Assembly (NCBI GenBank): GCA_040506895.1
Contig: JBEVVY010000001.1
Coordinates: forward strand, 2,201,474 to 2,265,473
Origin: Sedimenticola_A sp040506895
GTDB lineage: Bacteria > Pseudomonadota > Gammaproteobacteria > Chromatiales > Chromatiaceae
Reading direction: 5' to 3'
DNA length: 64,000 nt
Shown one piece after another: positions 62,415 through 64,000 of this stretch (within the stretch, counting starts at the first letter, position 1; each line of letters begins with the position of its first letter). The position numbers were made by a program, and so were the translations under genes. Below the pieces are notes generated by a model. The model worked only from the letters and a program-made list of their open reading frames with translations. It ran no database searches and was not told the origin of the DNA.

Positions 62415-62450
62415 AAAAAAAAGCGGTGCATGCCGTTAGGCATACACCGC
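62415..62450 (-). terminator. Terminator after the ammonium transporter
   Basis: Minus strand GCGGTGTATGCC-TAAC-GGCATGCACCGC, a 12-pair stem with one G-U pair, then T8. Strong; about 25 bp after the amt stop. Confidence 0.95.
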
Positions 62451-62475
62451 CCCGCAATCACCTCTAAAGAGAGGT

Positions 62476-63774
62476 TCAGATATTGTTGTAGCCAACCTCT
62501 TCGTGGCTGACGATATCGAGACCCTCGACCTCGTCCTCCTCGTCGACGCGAAGGCCGCTGGTCAGTACGGATACCAGTTTCAGGATCAGGTAGCTGACCA
62601 CCGCGGTGAACGCGATGGTTGCAATCACACCGATAAACTGGACGTAGAACTGCCCACCCATGCTCTGGATGCCGTCCGCAAAACCGTAGCCCGAGAATAC
62701 ACCCAGCTCAGTGGAGGAGAAGATACCCGCCAGCAGGGTGCCCAGAATGCCGCCCACACCGTGAACGGGGAATACATCCAGGGAGTCATCGATCTTGAGC
62801 ACACGCTTGATGTACTGGGTGGCAGTGAAACAGACACCACCTGCCAGCAGACCGATGATCAGCGCACCGCCAGGTCCGACAAAGCCGGAAGCCGGTGTAA
62901 TGGTGCCCAGGCCTGCAACCATACCGGTAACCGCGCCCAGCGCACTGGGCTTGCCGAAACGTTTCCACTCGATCGCGGTCCAGGTCATTGCACCCATGGC
63001 AGCAGAGATGTGGGTCACCAGCATCGCCATGGCACCACTACCATCCGCCGCCAGTGCACTACCGCCGTTGAAACCGAACCAGCCCACCCAGAGCATGCCT
63101 GCGCCAGTTACTGTCATGGTCATGTTATGGGGAGGCATCGCGGTGGTGGGGAAGCCTTTACGCGGCCCCAGGACCATGGCGGCCACGAGGGCGGCAACAC
63201 CCGCCGTGATATGCACCACGGTACCACCGGCAAAATCATAGAGACCCATCTCGCCGAGCCAGCCGCCACCCCAGACCCAGTGGGTCACCGGTACATAGAC
63301 CAGGATCAGCCAGATGCCACTGAACAGCAGCATGGAGGAGAACTTCATACGCTCCGCGAAGCCACCCACGATCAGGGCCGGCGTGATGATGGCGAAGGTC
63401 ATCTGGAACAGCATGAACAGGGACTCGGGAATATCACCGGAGAGAGTCTCCCTGCCGACACCCGCCAGCATCGCCTTGCTGAAGTCGCCAATCCAGGCAT
63501 TGCCCTCACCAAAGGCCAGGCTGTAGCCGAAAACAAACCACAGAATGGAAGCGACTCCAGCTATGGAGAAGCACTGCATCAGTACCGACAGCACATTCTT
63601 GGTGCGTACCAGGCCACCGTAAAAGAGCGCCAGCCCGGGCAGCGTCATGAACAATACCAGTGCGGTGGAGGCCATGATCCAGGCCGTGTTGGCCCCGTTC
63701 AAAGCCGCCTCTTCAGCAAGCGCCACGCCCGGCAGTCCGCCCCAAAAAAGCGCTGTCATTGCCAGTTTCTTCAT
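62476..63774 (-). CDS. amt: Ammonium transporter
   Basis: 432 residues from ATG 63774 (GAGGGG seven bases upstream), signal peptide then 11 helices. Amt signatures: NTAWIMASTALVLFMTLPGLALFYGGLVRTKN, FAGGTVVHITAG (conserved pore Asp/His region), VGWFGFNGGSAL and DVFPVHGVGGILGT. The twin-His pore is present. Upstream carries a sigma-54-like promoter and an NtrC-like site. Confidence 0.96.
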   Translation of the reverse strand: MKKLAMTALFWGGLPGVALAEEAALNGANTAWIMASTALVLFMTLPGLALFYGGLVRTKNVLSVLMQCFSIAGVASILWFVFGYSLAFGEGNAWIGDFSKAMLAGVGRETLSGDIPESLFMLFQMTFAIITPALIVGGFAERMKFSSMLLFSGIWLILVYVPVTHWVWGGGWLGEMGLYDFAGGTVVHITAGVAALVAAMVLGPRKGFPTTAMPPHNMTMTVTGAGMLWVGWFGFNGGSALAADGSGAMAMLVTHISAAMGAMTWTAIEWKRFGKPSALGAVTGMVAGLGTITPASGFVGPGGALIIGLLAGGVCFTATQYIKRVLKIDDSLDVFPVHGVGGILGTLLAGIFSSTELGVFSGYGFADGIQSMGGQFYVQFIGVIATIAFTAVVSYLILKLVSVLTSGLRVDEEDEVEGLDIVSHEEVGYNNI

Positions 63775-63833
63775 ATTCAAGCCCCTCAACATGAGAATTC
63801 CTTACGGATAACAATCAAATTGAGAGGAGTGAA

Positions 63834-63849
63834 TGCACAAACTGTGCCC
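63834..63849 (-). promoter_or_regulatory. Sigma-54-type promoter of amt
   Basis: Minus strand GGGCAC-AGTTT-GTGCA matches TGGCAC-N5-TTGCA in the GG and GC positions with exact spacing. Predicted start near 63823, about 50 nt before the ATG. Confidence 0.7.
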
Positions 63850-63911
63850 GCAATTAAAATCCAATCACATCAATGATTTATGAATGAGACGATTTCTCTT
63901 CAAACTGCGCC

Positions 63912-63928
63912 CGCACCGTCCTGGTGCA
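63912..63928. promoter_or_regulatory. NtrC-like binding site upstream of amt
   Basis: CGCACC-GTCCT-GGTGCA, one change from TGCACC-N5-GGTGCA. About 97 bp upstream of the inferred start, typical for an NtrC enhancer. Confidence 0.75.
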
Positions 63929-63962
63929 CAAAGACAAAACTGGCGACCCATTATCGTGCGCA

Positions 63963-63994
63963 TAAAAAAACCGATGCCCTTTTTTGGGCATCGG
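63963..63994 (-). terminator. Terminator of a minus-strand gene beyond the window
   Basis: CCGATGCCC/GGGCATCGG perfect stem with T6 loop; the minus strand continues T7. It suggests a minus-strand gene ends just beyond 64000. Confidence 0.85.
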
Positions 63995-64000
63995 CAAACC

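Noticed and set aside
62503..63876. Frame antisense to amt running past its start
   Set aside because: No domain or start context; amt is fully supported.

Overview
This window looks like a scaffold from a draft gammaproteobacterial genome, most like the sulfur-oxidising Chromatiales/Sedimenticola-type lineages. That placement is inferred from gene content and order: rplU-rpmA divergent from ispB, ampD-ampE, ileS-lspA, an rpsT with a TTG start, a DsrC/TusE-type sulfur-relay protein, a TRAP transporter and a pilVWXY1 minor-pilin operon. Three runs of N (1452-1651, 17177-17367, 19433-19839) mark contig joins. At least the first is an unmerged overlap and not real missing sequence.

Layout. 1-8.8 kb: type IV pilus minor pilins on the minus strand (fimT/gspH-pilV-pilW-pilX-pilY1-small secreted protein-pilE), followed by a second, divergent pilX/pilY1 pair cut by the left edge. 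8.9-10.6 kb: thiO, a cysteine-free Fur-family regulator and tRNA-Thr(CGT). 10.6-21.2 kb: an AT-richer genomic island inserted in the 3' end of that tRNA. It is bounded by 49-bp direct repeats and carries phased integrase arm sites, a divergent pair of a hybrid sensor kinase and a REC-GGDEF-EAL protein, several small unknown genes, and an IS21-family element that cuts the island integrase. 21.3-32 kb: chemoreceptor, tandem pterin-synthase-fold protein, dihydroorotase-gloB-hisI, fur-dksA-like, an ankyrin lipoprotein, bolA and glutaredoxin. 30.3-34.4 kb: a TatT-type TRAP transporter cluster with an embedded cupin.

34.3-47 kb: radical SAM protein, HDAC-family hydrolase, an AAA+ regulator lacking the GAFTGA loop, a SafE-like membrane protein under a perfect FNR box, a HugZ-like protein, a TusE/DsrC-like protein, a Ycf46-like AAA ATPase, a CbpA-like co-chaperone, two FKBP isomerases around nadC, and a DUF1631 protein. 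47.3-51.7 kb: a tightly overlapping operon of two paralogous DUF1538 membrane proteins, a PII-like protein and a CBS protein, running into ampD-ampE and a histidine phosphatase. I consider this the best candidate for an undercharacterised system, a membrane transporter sensed by two nucleotide-binding folds. 51.7-62.3 kb: housekeeping genes (lspA, ileS, ribF, murJ, rpsT, proB, obgE, rpmA, rplU, ispB, tRNA-Pro). 62.5-64 kb: an ammonium transporter gene with a sigma-54-type promoter and an NtrC-like enhancer site.

How the parts fit: the pilus operon and the island's c-di-GMP module both bear on surface behaviour. Nitrogen sensing appears in the amt promoter and possibly in the PII-like protein. 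Oxygen control appears at the FNR box beside the SafE-like gene. All functions are read from sequence motifs and remembered family features; no searches were run.
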